DNA of 64,000 nucleotides from G965220075 sp965220075 (GTDB taxonomy: Bacteria; Chloroflexota; UBA11872), in NCBI GenBank assembly GCA_965220075.1, contig OZ244806.1:186001-250000 (forward strand), read 5' to 3'. Both the position numbers and the translations under genes were made by a program. Of the stretch, positions 35,535 through 44,254 are shown in pieces (the stretch's first letter is position 1; the number at the start of each line of letters is the position of its first letter). Under the pieces are notes generated by a model. That model ran no database searches and was not told the origin of the DNA. It worked only from the letters and a program-made list of their open reading frames with translations.

Positions 35535-36727
35535 GGAGACCTTTGAATAATTGGGGATGGAGCGCGTGGGGAGGGGCATCGGCAACGCCTGGAGGCCGGC
35601 GCGGCGTCCGGTCGGGCGGGCCGGCACGGGATCCCGTGCCGCGGGACCCCGCGCGAGGCGCACTGGTCCCGCGGTCAGCCCGCGGCCCAGGCCAAAGTGT
35701 CCGCTTTGCGCAGGTTGTAGGCCATGAGCTTGAACCACAACTCCACGGTGTTGCGCCCCAGCCCGCGGTAGCGCACCCGCTGGTAGCCATAGCTGCGCTT
35801 GAGGGTGCCGAAGACCTTCTCCACCAACGCCCGGCGCGGCGCGATGAGGGCGTTGCGTCGCTGCTGCCAGGAGGGGAGGGCCTGCTGATGCTTGTGGGAG
35901 CGGTGCATGATCCGGTCGTTGATCCCCTGGGCCCGCAGCCACTGGCGGCGGCGCCTGGACTCGTAGGCCCGGTCGCCGTACACCGCCCGCTCATCCCCGC
36001 TCACCAAGGCGTCGGCCACCTCGCTCTCGGAGACGTTGGCGGGGGTCAACACGGCCCGCCGCACCAGGCCCGTGTCCTCGTCCACCCCCAGATGCACCTT
36101 GTAGCCGAAGTGGGAGCGGGTGCCCCGCCCCCGCTGGGTCCACGCCGCCTCCGGGTCGGTGGTGCTCGGCGCCCCGCGCCCCGCCGCCAGCGGCGGGCGC
36201 CGCACCTGCGACGCCACCAGGGTGGCGTCCAGCAGCGTGCCCTGCTTCAGCACCAGGCCCTGTGCGTCCAGTTGCGCCGCCAGTTCCGTAAACAACGGCG
36301 CGCTGAGCCCGTCGACCTCCAACGCCTGACGAAAGCGGCTGATGGTCGAATGGTCCGGCGTGGCGTCCTGCAGGCCCAGCCCCACAAAGCGGCGAAAGGA
36401 GAGCCGGTCGCCCAGCGCCTCTTCCAGCTGCGGGTCCGAGAGGCTGTACCACTGCTGGAGCAGCAGCACCTTCACCATCAGCAGCGGGGGATAGCTGGGC
36501 CGCCCGCGGGCGGCGGCGTGCACGCCGGCCACGACCTGCCCGAGCCGCTCCCAGTCCACCGCGTCGTCGATCCGCTCCAGCCGCTGGTTCTGGCCCAGCG
36601 TCTCCGACACCAACGCTTCCGCGAGCGACGGCCGGCCCATGTTTCGGTGCATTCAACCCGCTCCACAATCGTCAGGATGGCGCCACCTAATTTTCCGCCC
36701 CGTCCCTGGGGTTATGCAAAGGTCTCC
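35535..36727 (-). mobile_element. IS5-family insertion sequence, 1193 bp
   Basis: Terminal inverted repeats GGAGACCTTTGAATAA (35535-35550) and GGAGACCTTTGCATAA (inverted at 36712-36727) match at 15 of 16 positions. They are flanked by a 4-bp direct repeat GTGC (35531-35534 and 36728-36731), the target duplication. One intact transposase gene fills the element, so it may still be mobile. Confidence 0.88.
35675..36652 (-). CDS. IS5-family transposase
   Basis: 325 aa, intact. The N-terminal IS5 region reads LERIDDAVDWERLGQVV...GRPSYPPLLMVKVLLLQQWYSLSDPQLEEALGDRLSFRRFVGL...PDHSTISRFRQAL. The DDE triad is Asp in TLLDATLVAS, Asp in VYGDRAYES and Glu in ALVEKVFGTLKRSYG. It cuts and joins the GGAGACC ends of its IS. 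No frameshift or stop is seen. Confidence 0.95.
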   Translation of the reverse strand: MHRNMGRPSLAEALVSETLGQNQRLERIDDAVDWERLGQVVAGVHAAARGRPSYPPLLMVKVLLLQQWYSLSDPQLEEALGDRLSFRRFVGLGLQDATPDHSTISRFRQALEVDGLSAPLFTELAAQLDAQGLVLKQGTLLDATLVASQVRRPPLAAGRGAPSTTDPEAAWTQRGRGTRSHFGYKVHLGVDEDTGLVRRAVLTPANVSESEVADALVSGDERAVYGDRAYESRRRRQWLRAQGINDRIMHRSHKHQQALPSWQQRRNALIAPRRALVEKVFGTLKRSYGYQRVRYRGLGRNTVELWFKLMAYNLRKADTLAWAAG

Positions 36728-36799
36728 GTGCGCGGGAATGACGAGGGGTTACGCAAAGGTCTCCCCGCCGCGAGCGCGGCGTGCGGCTAGAATCGAGCC

Positions 36800-38650
36800 A
36801 TGCCCCCGAAAGCCGTCCTCGACCAGGCGCGCGTGCGCAATTTCAGCATCATCGCGCACATCGACCACGGGAAATCCACCCTGGCCGACCGCATGCTGGA
36901 GCAGACCGGCACGCTCTCCTCCCGCCAGATGCGCGAACAGGTCCTCGACTCGATGGAGCTGGAACGCGAGCGCGGGATCACGATCAAGTCTCACCCGGTC
37001 CGCATGCGCTACCAGCTCGACGGGTCGGAGTACCTGCTTAACCTGATCGACACGCCCGGGCACGTGGACTTCAGCTACGAGGTATCACGCGCTCTCGCGG
37101 CCTGCGAGGGAGCGGTGCTGGTGGTGGACGCCTCGCAGGGGATCGAGGCGCAGACGCTCGCCAACGCGTATCTGGCAATCGAGCAGGATCTGGCGGTGGT
37201 GCCGGTGGTCAACAAGATCGACCTGCCCACCGCCCGCACCGAGACGGCGGTCCAGGAGCTGGCGGACCTGCTCGGGGTAGACCGCATGTCCGTGCAGTCC
37301 ATCTCGGCCAAGACGGGGGCCGGCGTAGCCGCGCTCCTGCGCACGCTGATCGAGCGCATCGACCCGCCGGCGGGCGACCCGGCCGCGCCACTGCGAGCCC
37401 TGGTGTTCGACTCGACTTACGACCCGCACCGCGGCGTGGTGGCTTACGTGCGGGTGGTGGATGGCGCCCTGCAGCGCGGCGACGCGTTGCACCTGCTGCA
37501 AGCGGGCACCGAGGCGATGGCGGTGGACGTTGGCGCTTTTGCGCCGGGACTCAGGCCCACCGACGGTCTCACGGCCGGCGAGGTGGGCTACGTGGCCACG
37601 GGTCTCAAGGACATCCGCCAGTGGCCGGTGGGCGACACCGTCACGCATGCCGCGACCACCCAGGCCGCTCCGCTGCCGGGCTATGAGCCGCCCAAACCGC
37701 TGGTCTTCGCCGGCATGTACCCCACCGACGCCGACGACTATCCGGCCCTGCGTGAAGCCCTGGACCGGCTGCGTCTCAACGACGCGGCGCTTACCTATGA
37801 ACCCGAGCAGTCGGCCGCGCTGGGCTTCGGATACCGCTGCGGATTCCTTGGCGTGCTGCATCTGGACGTGGTGCGCGAGCGTCTGGAGCGGGAGTACGAC
37901 CTCGACCTGGTGCTCACCACCCCGCAGGTGGAGTACGAGGTGTTGCGAGCCGATGGCGCCACCGTGCGCGTCGACAGCTCGGCCGAGCTGCCCGACCCGG
38001 CGCTGATTCGTGAGATCCGCGAGCCCTGGATGCTGGTGAGCGTAGTCACGCCGGAGGCGCACGTGGGAGCGGTTCTGGAAATGCTGCAGCGGCGGCGGGG
38101 CGAACACCGCAAGCTGGAGTATCTGGAACCTACCAGGGTGCTGATCGAATACCACCTGCCCCTGGCCGAAATGCTGACCGACTTCTTCGACACGCTGAAG
38201 TCGGCCACGCGCGGTCTGGCCTCATTGGATTACACCATCGTCGAGTTCCGGCCGGGCGACCTGGTGCGCATGGACATCCGGGTCAACGGACATCCGGTGG
38301 ACGCCCTTTCGACTATCGCCCTGCGCGACCGCGCCCCCGCGATCGGGCGCGAGCTGGCCCGGCGGCTGCGCCGCGAGATCCCGCGCCAGCAGTTCGAGGT
38401 GGCCGTGCAGGCGGCCATTGGGTCGCGGGTGATCGCGCGCGAGACGGTCAAACCGGTGCGCAAGGACGTGCTGGCCAAGTGCTACGGGCGCGACGTGACG
38501 CGCAAGAAGAAGCTGCTGGAAGCCCAGCGCAGCGGCAAACGCCGCATGAAGCGGGTGGGCCAGGTGGAGATTCCACAGGAGGCGTTTACGACGATCCTGC
38601 GGGTGTCGTACGCGGCTACCTCCGCGCCGCAGTCCAAGGGTTCCGGCTAG
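36800..38650 (+). CDS. lepA: Elongation factor 4 (LepA) GTPase
   Basis: 616 aa, slightly longer than usual (about 600). G1 HIDHGKSTLADRMLE, G2 ERERGITIKSHPVRM, G3 DTPGHVDFSYEV, G4 NKIDLP and G5 SAKTG are all intact. The LepA-specific C-terminal domain includes EIPRQQFEVAVQAAIGSRVIARETVKPVRKDVLAKCYGRDVTRKKKLLEAQRSGKRRMK. It acts on stalled or mispositioned ribosomes. ATG 36800 begins 36 bp after the IS-related repeat, so the insertion probably displaced its original promoter region. Confidence 0.97.
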   Translation: MPPKAVLDQARVRNFSIIAHIDHGKSTLADRMLEQTGTLSSRQMREQVLDSMELERERGITIKSHPVRMRYQLDGSEYLLNLIDTPGHVDFSYEVSRALAACEGAVLVVDASQGIEAQTLANAYLAIEQDLAVVPVVNKIDLPTARTETAVQELADLLGVDRMSVQSISAKTGAGVAALLRTLIERIDPPAGDPAAPLRALVFDSTYDPHRGVVAYVRVVDGALQRGDALHLLQAGTEAMAVDVGAFAPGLRPTDGLTAGEVGYVATGLKDIRQWPVGDTVTHAATTQAAPLPGYEPPKPLVFAGMYPTDADDYPALREALDRLRLNDAALTYEPEQSAALGFGYRCGFLGVLHLDVVRERLEREYDLDLVLTTPQVEYEVLRADGATVRVDSSAELPDPALIREIREPWMLVSVVTPEAHVGAVLEMLQRRRGEHRKLEYLEPTRVLIEYHLPLAEMLTDFFDTLKSATRGLASLDYTIVEFRPGDLVRMDIRVNGHPVDALSTIALRDRAPAIGRELARRLRREIPRQQFEVAVQAAIGSRVIARETVKPVRKDVLAKCYGRDVTRKKKLLEAQRSGKRRMKRVGQVEIPQEAFTTILRVSYAATSAPQSKGSG

Positions 38651-38717
38651 CCGCGGAGTCCCAACTCACTTCCCAGCCTCGCCCGAGCCCGGCCCGCCCT
38701 AGAATTGCCATCCGCCC

Positions 38718-40766
38718 ATGACCACGATCCCGCACGAAGGCACTCCGGCCGGATTCAAGCTCGCCGCGCCTTACCAGCCGAGGGGCGATCAGCCCAAGGC
38801 TATCGACCAGCTCGTCGAGGGCCTGGAGCACGGCTACCGCTGTCAGACGCTGCTGGGGGTGACCGGCTCGGGCAAGACCTACACCATGGCCAGCGCCATC
38901 CAGCGCGTGCAGCGGCCCGCGCTGGTGCTGGCGCACAACAAGACCCTGGCGGCGCAGCTGGCCACCGAGTTCCGCGAGTTCTTTCCCGCGAACGCGGTCG
39001 AGTACTTCGTGAGCTACTACGACTACTACCAGCCGGAGGCCTACGTAGCGCGATCCGACACGTACATCGAGAAGGAAACCGACATCAACTGGGAGATCGA
39101 CAAGCTGCGGCTTTCCGCAACGCGGTCGGTCTTCGAGCGGCGCGACGTGATAATCGTGGCCACGGTCTCGTGCATCTACGGGATCGGCTCGCCGGAGGAC
39201 TACGGCGACGTGAGCTTGCGGCTCGCGACCGGCGACGAGCTGGACCGGCAGCACCTGCTGCGGCGGCTGGTCGGCCTGCAGTACCAGCGCACGCAGAGCA
39301 CTTTGGAGCGGGGGCGCTTTCGGGTGCGCGGCGACCTGGTGGACCTGTGGCCCGCCTACGACGACTTCGCGCTGCGCTTCGACTTCTTTGGGGATGAGCT
39401 GGAACGGATCGTGCAGCTCGAGCCGCTGACGGGCGAGATTTTGCAGGAGCTAAGCGCCATCACCGTCTATCCGGCGCGCTTCTACGTCACGCCCGCGGAG
39501 AAGCTGCGGCGCGCGCTCACGACTATCGAGGCGGAGCTGGATGAGCGCCTGGCCGAGCTGGAAGCCGCCGACAAGCCCCTGGAAGCCGCGCGCCTGCGGC
39601 AGCGCACCAACTTCGACCTGGAGATGCTGCGCGAAACGGGAACTTGCCACGGCATCGAGAACTACAGCCGCCACCTGAGCGCCCGCGATCCCGGCCAGCC
39701 GCCCTGGGTGCTGCTTGACTATATGCCGGACGACTTCGTGCTGGTGGTGGACGAGTCGCACGTCACCCTGCCGCAAGTGCGCGGCATGCTGGCCGGCGAC
39801 CGCTCGCGTAAGGAATCGCTGGTGCACTACGGCTTCCGGCTGCCCTCGGCGTTCGACAACCGCCCGCTCTCATTCGATGAGTTCGCGCGGCACATGCGGC
39901 AAGGGGTCTTCATGTCGGCCACGCCGGGCCCCTACGAGTACGAGCACAGCGAGCAGGTGGTGGAGCAGATCGTGCGCCCCACCGGGCTGGTGGACCCCGC
40001 CATCGAAGTGCGCGCTACCGAGGGCCAGATAGACGACCTGCTGGGCGAGATCGAGCGCCGCGTGGAAGCCGGCGAGCGCGCGCTGGTCACCACGCTCACC
40101 AAGCGCATGGCGGAGGACCTGGCCGAGTACTTAGCCGAGATTGGCGTGAAGGTTCACTACCTGCACTCGGAGATCGACACGCTCGAACGAGTCGAGATCC
40201 TCAGCGACCTGCGGCGCGGGGTCTACGACGTGGTGGTCGGCATCAACCTGCTGCGCGAGGGACTGGACCTGCCCGAGGTCTCGCTGGTGGCCATTCTGGA
40301 CGCCGACAAGGAGGGCTTCCTGCGCTCCGATACTTCGCTCGTGCAGACGGTCGGGCGGGCCGCGCGGCACGTGCACGGCCGCGTGCTGATGTACGCCGAC
40401 GTGGTGACCGAGAGCATGCGGCGGGCGATCGACGAGACCTACCGGCGGCGCAGCTTGCAGATCAAGTACAACGAGGAGCACGGCGTCACGCCGCGGTCGA
40501 TCGTCAAAGGGCTGCACGACATCACCGAGCGCGTGGCGGCCGGCGCCGAGAAGGCGGGTCTGGCGCGCGCCGCCGAGACGGCGCCGGAATACGAGCTGGG
40601 CTTCCGGCGCCTGGACGGAATGTCAAAGTCCGAGGTCGCCCAGGCGATCAAGGGCCTGGAGCGCAAGATGCGCCTGGCCGCGGACGCGCTGGAGTTCGAG
40701 CAGGCGGCGCAGTACCGCGATCAGATCTCGCGTATGCGGCGGGATCTGGAGGCGGCGAAGAGATAG
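38718..40766 (+). CDS. uvrB: Excinuclease ABC subunit B
   Basis: 682 aa damage-recognition helicase of nucleotide excision repair. Walker A LLGVTGSGKTYTMA, the beta-hairpin YYDYYQPEAYV...DTYIEKETDIN that clamps the strand, helicase motif LVVDESHVTLPQ, motif V/VI region NLLREGLDLPEVSLVAILDADKEGFLRS and TVGRAARH are all present. The C-terminal UVR motif (VAQAIKGLERKMRLAADALEFEQAAQYRDQI) that binds UvrC is intact. No copy of the SOS-box candidate is visible upstream, so it may not belong to the local SOS regulon. Confidence 0.98.
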   Translation: MTTIPHEGTPAGFKLAAPYQPRGDQPKAIDQLVEGLEHGYRCQTLLGVTGSGKTYTMASAIQRVQRPALVLAHNKTLAAQLATEFREFFPANAVEYFVSYYDYYQPEAYVARSDTYIEKETDINWEIDKLRLSATRSVFERRDVIIVATVSCIYGIGSPEDYGDVSLRLATGDELDRQHLLRRLVGLQYQRTQSTLERGRFRVRGDLVDLWPAYDDFALRFDFFGDELERIVQLEPLTGEILQELSAITVYPARFYVTPAEKLRRALTTIEAELDERLAELEAADKPLEAARLRQRTNFDLEMLRETGTCHGIENYSRHLSARDPGQPPWVLLDYMPDDFVLVVDESHVTLPQVRGMLAGDRSRKESLVHYGFRLPSAFDNRPLSFDEFARHMRQGVFMSATPGPYEYEHSEQVVEQIVRPTGLVDPAIEVRATEGQIDDLLGEIERRVEAGERALVTTLTKRMAEDLAEYLAEIGVKVHYLHSEIDTLERVEILSDLRRGVYDVVVGINLLREGLDLPEVSLVAILDADKEGFLRSDTSLVQTVGRAARHVHGRVLMYADVVTESMRRAIDETYRRRSLQIKYNEEHGVTPRSIVKGLHDITERVAAGAEKAGLARAAETAPEYELGFRRLDGMSKSEVAQAIKGLERKMRLAADALEFEQAAQYRDQISRMRRDLEAAKR

Positions 40767-40860
40767 ACGTGTGCGCCTGAAGGGACGGCCCTCGTGGTCG
40801 CCCGCTGCCGTCGTGAGGTGAGGGTGTCTTCACCCCGTCGTCCTAGCGACCTCTCCGTCT

Positions 40861-40878
40861 TTCCGGCGGAAGCCGGAA
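40861..40878. repeat. REP-type palindrome
   Basis: TTCCGGCGGAAGCCGGAA forms a 7-bp stem with a 4-base loop and is followed by TCCAGG, the usual context of dispersed ATTCCxGC repeats. It lies after uvrB and may mark the edge of the following accessory island. Confidence 0.6.
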
Positions 40879-40900
40879 TCCAGGACGGCCGGCAGATTTG

Positions 40901-40928
40901 TTGACGGCAAGTGAGAGCCTGACATACT
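40901..40928 (+). promoter_or_regulatory. Sigma-70-like promoter for the two-gene cassette
   Basis: TTGACG at 40901-40906 and CATACT at 40923-40928 are separated by 16 bp, upstream of the ATG at 41041. The -10 box matches at four of six positions. Confidence 0.45.
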
Positions 40929-41040
40929 TCAGTAAGCTCTCTGTCCGGTTCACCGGCCGGAATTGATCCCTGATACCGCTACCGGCCAGCGTATTCACAC
41001 AAGACGCTGAAACGCATATCGCAGAAGAGGTTGTCTGACT

Positions 41041-41268
41041 ATGGCTACAACTGTTGATGCAAAGCCCGAGTGGCTTCCCGATGGTTACGAGCACCTACAA
41101 GTGTCGCGCGAGGAGATCTGGGAGGAGCTAGACGGAGAAGCGCGGCGGCTGTTTGGGATGACGGCCGAGCAGTTCCTCCAAACGTACCGAAACCCCGGTG
41201 AGCATGCCGGCGATCCAGTGTTTCGCTCCCTTTCCCACCTCGCCGATCTAGTTGCCGAGCCAGACTAG
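41041..41268 (+). CDS. Small acidic protein, possible antitoxin-like partner
   Basis: 75 aa, net acidic. The middle reads SREEIWEELDGEARRLFGMTAEQFLQTYRNPGEHAGDPVF, a helix-rich pattern common in short proteins encoded before small toxin-like genes. AGAAGAGG lies 10-17 bp before the ATG. Its 3' end overlaps the next gene by 17 bp. No named family is recognised. Antitoxin function is a guess from size, acidity and gene overlap. Confidence 0.65.
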   Translation: MATTVDAKPEWLPDGYEHLQVSREEIWEELDGEARRLFGMTAEQFLQTYRNPGEHAGDPVFRSLSHLADLVAEPD

Positions 41269-41872
41269 CCCTAGCGACCAGCGGACCGCCAAGGACTTCC
41301 TTCGGCGCATCCGGGAGGTCTCCAAGCTCGTCGTTGGCGCAAAGCTTGGCTACGTGTGGACAGGCGGAAACGTTCTGATCGTGGGACACCGGGTGAAGCC
41401 TGGTTCGCGCCGCGGACGGCCAGCGCGGCTCAGCAACGGCATGTACCTGAACGTCGAGTTGACCCTGCGGGTGAACCGTGTGTCTGAGAAAGAGCGTTCG
41501 CTCCTCGAAACAACGCGCGCGACCTACACGTACCAAGCCGGAGATGATGTCGAGGACCCGAAGCCGGTCTTCGAGTACCAATATGACCGAGACGCTTCTT
41601 CTCCCTACCCACGGTGCCACCTGCATGTGCGCGCAGCGCCGGAGCATTACCGGGGCAAGTCCTTCCGGCGGCTTCACCTGCCAACGCGGCGGGTCACGCT
41701 CGAGCAGATCGTCTGGCATCTGATCCACGAGCACGGCGTCCAGCCCCGTAGCCAGGACTGGCGCGATGTGCCGTGGCGGAATGAGGAGTGGTTCCGCGAC
41801 ATCCAGGAGAATAAGCAGTGGCCCTACGATCGGCCGTTCGATCCGCCCGCGGACAGACACGGGACCGCGTAG
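41252..41872 (+). CDS. Uncharacterised protein, possible DUF6516-like toxin-type partner
   Basis: 206 aa, TTG start inside the preceding gene. Conserved-looking features are GAKLGYVWTGGNVLIVGHRVKPGS, FEYQYDRDASSPYPRCHLHVRAAP with an HLHV pair, FRRLHLPTRRVTLEQIVWHLIHEHGV and DWRDVPWRNEEWFRDIQE. The HxH and following H/E residues could form a metal or catalytic site. The gene overlap with the small acidic protein upstream implies coupled expression. The DUF6516 resemblance is from memory of the 'Y..HLH..' layout only. Confidence 0.65.
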   Translation: MPSQTSPSDQRTAKDFLRRIREVSKLVVGAKLGYVWTGGNVLIVGHRVKPGSRRGRPARLSNGMYLNVELTLRVNRVSEKERSLLETTRATYTYQAGDDVEDPKPVFEYQYDRDASSPYPRCHLHVRAAPEHYRGKSFRRLHLPTRRVTLEQIVWHLIHEHGVQPRSQDWRDVPWRNEEWFRDIQENKQWPYDRPFDPPADRHGTA

Positions 41873-41923
41873 ACGTATAGTCGGGGCCGACATGAAAACC
41901 GATAGGGAGGCGCGGCGCCGCAT

Positions 41924-42877
41924 ATGATGCGCGCGTCCATGCACAGGCAGGCACTCTCCAACGTGATCGGTCGCGACGACCTGCCCGCGCGGGGCACGCA
42001 GGCGGGTTCTTTCCCTGTCTCTCCGATACCGGCGGCCAACGTGGCGTCGGTGCCGCAGCGCAGCCCGCTGCGCTATCCGGGCGGCAAGACCTGGCTGATC
42101 CCGCACGTACGGGCATGGCTGTCCCAGATAGAACCAAAGCCCCGCCTGCTGATCGAACCGTTCTGCGGCGGCGGGATCGTGTCGCTGACCGCGGTGATGG
42201 AAGACCTCGTAGAGCGCTGCCTGATGGCCGAGCTTGACCGTGACGTGGCCGCCTTCTGGCAGGCCGCGCTGCGTCGTGGCACCGAGCTCCGCGCACGTGT
42301 CATGCAGTTCGATCCCACGCGGGAAGCCGTGCAGGAGCTGGCGCGCTCGCAGCCGGACCATCTGCTCGAGCGCGGGTTCCGCACGCTGGTGCTGAATCGA
42401 ACGCGGCGCGGCGGCATTCTGGCCCCCGGCGCGTCGCTCAGCCGCGCCGGCGAAAACGGCAAGGGGGTCGCCTCACGCTGGTACCCGCAGACGATCACGG
42501 ATCGCCTGCGCAAGCTCAGCGCCCACGCCGAGCGGATCGACTTCCGCGAAACCGACGGCATGCGGCTGCTCGAAAACACGGCCGGCTCTGAGGGCTCGGT
42601 CGTGTTCGCGGACCCGCCCTACACGGCCGGGGGCAAGCGCGCCGGTAAGCGGCTCTACGCTCACCACACGATCGATCACCCGCGCCTCTTCCAGTTCCTT
42701 GCGGACACCGGCGTGGAGTTCATGCTGACCTACGATCGGGCGCCGGAGATCGTCGCGCTGATCCGCCGCCACCGCCTCCACGCGGTCGAGGTCACGATGA
42801 AAAACACGCATCACACCCGGCTGCCGGAGCTGGTGATTACGCCTAAACCGATTGCTTTCGCGAGCGTCTCGCTGTGA
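41924..42877 (+). CDS. D12-class (Dam-like) DNA adenine N6-methyltransferase
   Basis: 317 aa alpha-class methylase. PLRYPGGKTWLI (residues 48-59, SAM contact), IEPFCGGGIVSL (motif I, about 77-88) and FADPPYTAGGK (catalytic motif IV, about 229-239) are all intact. The C-terminal FMLTYDRAPEIVALI fits the family. It is the modification half of a restriction-modification pair; the endonuclease gene starts within its stop codon (GTGA). The first 40 residues look poorly conserved, so an internal ATG (41939) is possible. Methylated target unknown. Confidence 0.9.
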   Translation: MMRASMHRQALSNVIGRDDLPARGTQAGSFPVSPIPAANVASVPQRSPLRYPGGKTWLIPHVRAWLSQIEPKPRLLIEPFCGGGIVSLTAVMEDLVERCLMAELDRDVAAFWQAALRRGTELRARVMQFDPTREAVQELARSQPDHLLERGFRTLVLNRTRRGGILAPGASLSRAGENGKGVASRWYPQTITDRLRKLSAHAERIDFRETDGMRLLENTAGSEGSVVFADPPYTAGGKRAGKRLYAHHTIDHPRLFQFLADTGVEFMLTYDRAPEIVALIRRHRLHAVEVTMKNTHHTRLPELVITPKPIAFASVSL

Positions 42878-43755
42878 ACCCGCCACGCTACGGGATCGCC
42901 GAATGGTATGGAGAGCCACTCATGGGACTCTCGCCCGAAGATCGGTCCCACCTGGCGGAACAAGCGCTTAATAGTCATGGCTCAGCGCCACCCTGCCCAT
43001 TCCAGGCGAACCGGCCACCATGCAGCAAACGTGGCGGCGTGTGTTCCATCCAGCGCTACAGCCAGCACAAAGACGGACGGTTGGATGCGCCGGTTGGGCA
43101 TCCCGTCATTGTGTGCCCGCACCGGTTCGAAGAAGGGCGCCTGCTGGTTCGATGGCTTGCCGAGATCGTCGGCTTCTCACCTGCCAGTGCGATGGTGGCC
43201 CGCGAGATACCGTTCATGCGAGGCACCAAAACAGACAAGCCTGCGGGAAAAATCGACCTAATCGTGGCCAGGGAGCTCGACGGCGGACTTACGTGGTACG
43301 GCCTGGAAATACAGGCCGTGTACTTCTCCGGTCCTGGTATGCAATCCGAGTTCGAGGCCTTGTTTGCTGATAACGCTGAGAGGCCACTATTTCCGAACGC
43401 AGTTCGCCGGCCAGACTGGCGTTCGTCAAGCGCAAAGCGTCTCATGCCACAGCTACAGATCAAGGTCCCCACGCTTCGGCGCTGGGGATCAAAGCTCGCC
43501 GTGGCCGTGGACCGCCCGTTTTTTGACGCGATAAGCGGCCGCAGCACCTCCCCAAGCCAGGATCTCACCAGCGGTGACATCATCTGGCTCGTCCCGGAAC
43601 TCTCGCTAGGCGAAACACGTGGTCATCGGCTGTTCCGCGGCCACTGGGAAGTTCTGACGCTGGAAGACTCGATCAGCAAGTTGCTCGCCGCCGAGACTGT
43701 TCAACATGACGTGTTCGTGGAGACCTTACGGCGCAAGCTCGAGCCGCTCACATAG
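42874..43755 (+). CDS. NotI-family type II restriction endonuclease
   Basis: 293 aa, GTG start. The sequence follows NotI-type enzymes: YGIAEWYGEP at the start, four metal-binding cysteines (Cys41, 50, 57, 81) in CPF...CSKRGGVCS...VCPHRF forming the family's iron-binding fold, catalytic core Glu111, Asp128 and Glu145-x-Gln147 in LEIQAVYFSG (a PD-(D/E)xK variant), and PDWRSSSAKRLMPQLQIKVPTLRRWGSKLAVAVDRPFFDAI. All expected catalytic residues are present. NotI itself cuts GCGGCCGC, but this partner methylase acts on adenine, so the site should contain an A. Confidence 0.92.
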   Translation: MNPPRYGIAEWYGEPLMGLSPEDRSHLAEQALNSHGSAPPCPFQANRPPCSKRGGVCSIQRYSQHKDGRLDAPVGHPVIVCPHRFEEGRLLVRWLAEIVGFSPASAMVAREIPFMRGTKTDKPAGKIDLIVARELDGGLTWYGLEIQAVYFSGPGMQSEFEALFADNAERPLFPNAVRRPDWRSSSAKRLMPQLQIKVPTLRRWGSKLAVAVDRPFFDAISGRSTSPSQDLTSGDIIWLVPELSLGETRGHRLFRGHWEVLTLEDSISKLLAAETVQHDVFVETLRRKLEPLT

Positions 43756-43792
43756 ACGCTGTTTATCGCAGTAAGTGCGTCAAAGCACCTTG

Positions 43793-44254
43793 TTAGCGCC
43801 GTCGCTCGCTCACGGCGAGACTCCGCCGCATCGTCGACTGATCTATACGCTGTAATCTTGGTTTGCCGCTTCTCATAGACAGCTCAAAACAGCGCGGTCC
43901 CCTAGCCGATCTGACGGCGCTGCCAATATCGCCGATACGGTCGGTAATCATTCGGTGCAGCTCACGAACTCCAATGTTCCCTTCACCCGATAGTTTGCGG
44001 TCCATCCCACGAATCCAAACAACGCTGATCTTATTCCTTCGTATTAGTTCTCCATGAGCCTCTCTCGCTGCTTGATCTCTCGTGATCCACACACGATCAT
44101 TCTGCGATAGCCAGGGGATTAGGTCCTCATCTCGCCACCCGGTTAATCCTTCGTGCTTATGATCAGTAATGTCATAGCCTATGAGGCGCAGCGATTTCGC
44201 AACTACATACGGAAGGCATTCGTCAATATAAAACGCTGCGCCCTCAGGCGGCAT
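43793..44254 (-). CDS. PIN-like/DUF5615 (Mut7-C-type) toxin
   Basis: 153 aa. The N-terminus FYIDECLPYVVAKSLRLIGYDITDHKHEGLTGWRDEDLIPWLSQNDRVWITRDQAAREAHGELIRRNKISVVWIRG carries the spaced acidic residues (Asp/Glu in YIDECL, DED, TRDQ) of PIN-like nucleases of the DUF5615 type. The gene overlaps the end of the upstream DUF433-containing gene by 11 bp. The local base composition is clearly lower in GC than the chromosome. Expected role: RNA-cleaving toxin held in check by its neighbour. Confidence 0.8.
   Translation of the reverse strand: MPPEGAAFYIDECLPYVVAKSLRLIGYDITDHKHEGLTGWRDEDLIPWLSQNDRVWITRDQAAREAHGELIRRNKISVVWIRGMDRKLSGEGNIGVRELHRMITDRIGDIGSAVRSARGPRCFELSMRSGKPRLQRIDQSTMRRSLAVSERRR

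Larger units (their letters stand above)
35523..36739. repeat. REP-type palindrome split by the IS
   Basis: ATTCCCGC at 35523-35530 and GCGGGAAT at 36732-36739 would pair as an 8-bp stem around the 4-base loop GTGC if the IS were removed. Hairpins of this ATTCCxGC...GCxGGAAT type are common dispersed repeats; a related one is at 40861-40878. The IS sits exactly in the loop, and its target duplication is the loop sequence. Confidence 0.7.
35445..36764. mobile_element. MITE-like repeat interrupted by the IS
   Basis: Outer copies of the IS terminal sequence lie at 35445-35461 (15 of 17 matches to the IS tip) and, inverted, at 36748-36764 (16 of 17). Removing the IS and one target duplication leaves about 123 bp bounded by these ends: a short non-autonomous relative of the IS into which the IS later inserted. 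Confidence 0.55.

Noticed and set aside
35445..36764. Composite transposon carrying the methyltransferase
   Set aside because: The methyltransferase lies outside both the inner and the outer terminal repeats, and no second IS copy flanks it.
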